From: Caballeronia sp. GAFFF1
GTDB lineage: Bacteria; Pseudomonadota; Gammaproteobacteria; Burkholderiales; Burkholderiaceae
Assembly: GCF_023630705.1 (NCBI RefSeq)
Contig: NZ_JALQEM010000041.1
Location: 1-64,000 of the forward strand
Length of the DNA stretch: 64,000 nt
Reading direction: 5' to 3'
Below the pieces are notes generated by a model, which saw nothing but the letters and a program-made list of their open reading frames with translations, was not told where the DNA came from and did no database searches. The position numbers and the translations under genes are program-made. Position 1 is the stretch's first letter, and each line of letters opens with the position of its first letter. Shown in pieces: positions 62,210-64,000 of the stretch.

Positions 62210-62544
62210 GCCCTCCAGACGCATTTGCAACCCACAACGCGATTCATGAAGCCAGTAACCATTCGAGGGAGGGCATGAATCCCTCTGTCACTATTCCCAA
62301 CGTGTGTGACCTTCTCCTTGGGGCGAGTTTCGAAAGCTGAGCCCACTTGGCGATGCTGGTATCTATGGCCGTCGATGAAGGCGAGAGTCCGACCCGATTA
62401 TGACGGTTTCGAGGTGCGTTTGAGTCAGTCAGCTTGACTGCCGCAAACGGCTCTTGATAGTCGGGTATCGCAATCGCCGTCGGCCAAGGCCGGCCATCGA
62501 GCATGAACAACTGAGCGCAGTTGCTCAACGTCTCTTGGCCACAG
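62210..62544. other. 335-bp gap between marR and the BTAD-hydrolase gene
   Basis: Convergent intergenic region. Frames here are read-through from the antisense of the next gene. No terminator hairpin with a T-tract was recognised. Confidence 0.35.
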
Positions 62545-64000
62545 TCAACCCGCAACAGTGCAGACGAACTGCTTGACCTCGTCGAGAACGGGTTGCTGAT
62601 TGCCCGCGAAGGGCCAGTGATCCGCGCCGTCGAGCTCGACGAACCGCGCATGCGGGATGTGGCTGGCGAGATGCCGGCCAGCGCCGACGCGTACGGCCCG
62701 GTCGCCGGTTCGATGCAGCACCAGGGTCGGCACCGAGATCTGGTCGAGCAGATGCCGCACATCCACGTCGCGCAACGCCGCGAGCACTCCCTTGATGGCT
62801 CCCGGGCTCGACGCTGCGCGAAGCAGGCCTGCCCACCACGCTCTCGCCTGAGCATCGCCTGACAAACTCGGCGCGAATGTTTCAATGCCAGCGGGCCCGC
62901 CCCAGCCTGCGACGAGCTGCTGTAGCCACACGTCGTACTGACTCGCCTGAAGTGTGTGGGGATAGTCGTGCGTCGCGCTCCCCTTCGCCAAAGACGCGAA
63001 CAGGATGAGACCCGCAAGGCGGTCGGGTTGATCGACGGCGAACTTGATGCATGCCGGTCCGCCTTCCGAGGCGCCAAACAGCACGGCGCGTCGGCTCCCG
63101 GCGGCGTCCAGCACAGTTCCGATGTCCTGCGCGGTCGCGTCGACGTCGGGTTCGTAACCGACTCTGTCCGAGAGCCCGACACCGCGACGATCGAGCAGGA
63201 TGAGACGACCCATGCCGGCGATAGAAGACAGGAACGCCCGGCAGTGGGGCTGTTCCCACACCCGTTCGACGTGAGACACGAAACCGGGCAGCACCAGAAT
63301 GTCGATGCCGCCGACGCCGTAAGTCTGAAAAGCGAGATGGACGCCGTCACTGCTGGCGTAGCGTGTCAATGGCGGGTCCTCGACAGGCGACGTTGCGCCG
63401 TGATCAAGTAGCGCGCAGGTCTCAGAGCCGGGAGCCACATTCAACTCGTCACGAAGGCGCTTCGTCAGAGCCTCGAGGTGCCGCTGGGCCGTGACTCGCT
63501 CTCCCGCGAGCAGAAGGTTACGGACGAGATGCCGGCCGTACACTTCGCTCAACGGATCGAACTCGATCAGGCGGCCGGCGTACTGAGCCGCGGCGGCGTA
63601 GTCGCCCGCCGCGTGCCTGCGGTGCACCACCCGCTCGAGTGCTTGCATGGCCCGGCCGCGCAGGGCCTCCCGGCGAAAGAAAGCCCACTCGTCGAATTGT
63701 GGGCAGTCGCCGGGCGAAAACCCGTCGAGAAAATCGCCGGAATACTGGCGGCACGCTCGTTCAAATTCCCCGCGGTCGCAGGCTTGCTCGAACAGCTGCG
63801 AATCCACCTGCAAAGTGATCGCTGCGGACCATCTGACCGCAGACCGGTCAATAGAAAGCGTCTCGTCGCCTAGCTCATGCTGAAGGCGATGCAACAGACG
63901 CCGCAGCCGCGCTCGTACAACCTCTTCAGACACTTCTGGCCACAACATGGTCGCAAGGACGTCGCGCCCGACGGGGCCCCCCGCTTCAGCCAGAAAGACC
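62545..64000 (-). CDS. BTAD transcriptional-activator domain fused to alpha/beta hydrolase (partial)
   Basis: The gene enters from beyond the right edge. In-window frames upstream of ATG 63948 continue (FLAEAGGPVGRDVLATMLWPEVSEEVVRARLRRLLHRL), which is the winged-helix start of a BTAD/SARP-type regulator. TPR-like BTAD helices follow (FERACRQYSGDFLDGFSP, AMQALERVVHRRHAAGDYAAAAQYAGRLIEFDPLSEVYGRHLVRNLL). From about residue 190 of the 63948 frame an alpha/beta hydrolase follows (DILVLPGFVSHVERVWEQP, nucleophile FGASEGGPA, LVLHRTGD, ELDGADHWPFAG). A hydrolase domain as ligand sensor on a regulator is the likely meaning. Confidence 0.85.
   Translation of the reverse strand, partial: VFLAEAGGPVGRDVLATMLWPEVSEEVVRARLRRLLHRLQHELGDETLSIDRSAVRWSAAITLQVDSQLFEQACDRGEFERACRQYSGDFLDGFSPGDCPQFDEWAFFRREALRGRAMQALERVVHRRHAAGDYAAAAQYAGRLIEFDPLSEVYGRHLVRNLLLAGERVTAQRHLEALTKRLRDELNVAPGSETCALLDHGATSPVEDPPLTRYASSDGVHLAFQTYGVGGIDILVLPGFVSHVERVWEQPHCRAFLSSIAGMGRLILLDRRGVGLSDRVGYEPDVDATAQDIGTVLDAAGSRRAVLFGASEGGPACIKFAVDQPDRLAGLILFASLAKGSATHDYPHTLQASQYDVWLQQLVAGWGGPAGIETFAPSLSGDAQARAWWAGLLRAASSPGAIKGVLAALRDVDVRHLLDQISVPTLVLHRTGDRAVRVGAGRHLASHIPHARFVELDGADHWPFAGNQQPVLDEVKQFVCTVAG

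Noticed and set aside
62244..63350. 368-residue minus-strand frame
   Set aside because: Overlaps the BTAD-hydrolase gene in another frame; Ser/Arg-rich without family features.

Overview
The window is high-GC DNA with a dense, Burkholderiales-like gene set. Type VI secretion (T6SS), Liv-type ABC transporters, long-form indolepyruvate oxidoreductase and entericidin lipoproteins all fit Paraburkholderia, Caballeronia or a close relative. The genus is an inference from gene content, not from a marker gene.

Positions 1-36745 hold an essentially complete T6SS locus in four transcription units. Minus-strand tssJ-tssK-tssL-tssM builds the envelope complex (tssM runs off the left edge). A plus-strand block carries tssA-tssB-tssC. 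A minus-strand block runs hcp-like, tssE, tssF, tssG, clpV, tagH (FHA) and pppA. A plus-strand hcp-vgrG island follows with DUF6484, HEAT-like, DUF2169, thiolase-like and DUF4150/PAAR-like genes, a candidate nuclease effector, and two candidate immunity or accessory genes. Between tssJ and tssA sits a CHAT-protease / TpsB / TpsA two-partner secretion cassette (3890-14187). A second exported-protein machine is therefore embedded in the T6SS locus.

Positions 36746-42254 are a gene-poor, decayed stretch. It has a truncated alpha/beta-hydrolase remnant, a dead tyrosine recombinase (premature stop plus two frameshifts), a YidD-like gene, an AbrB/PIN toxin-antitoxin pair, two paralogous entericidin lipoproteins and a small secreted protein. 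It reads as an island scar.

Positions 42255-54030 form a catabolic cluster: cupin, DadA-type D-amino-acid dehydrogenase, RidA, an Asp/Glu-racemase-superfamily enzyme, a five-gene branched-chain-type ABC importer, a fused indolepyruvate:ferredoxin oxidoreductase and a GntR/FCD regulator. Together they suggest uptake of an (aromatic) amino acid, racemisation or oxidation to the imine and 2-oxo acid, then oxidative decarboxylation to an acyl-CoA. TGTCGACA palindromes near the divergent dadA/ridA start sites are candidate operators.

Positions 54031-64000 are mixed accessory DNA. There is a decayed histidine kinase plus response regulator pair, an RsbQ-like hydrolase paired with a PAS hybrid histidine kinase, a PHB-depolymerase-type esterase, an NmrA-type oxidoreductase with a well-defined operator-promoter next to a MarR regulator, and a BTAD/alpha-beta-hydrolase fusion cut by the right edge. 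No rRNA, tRNA, CRISPR array or intact IS element was seen.
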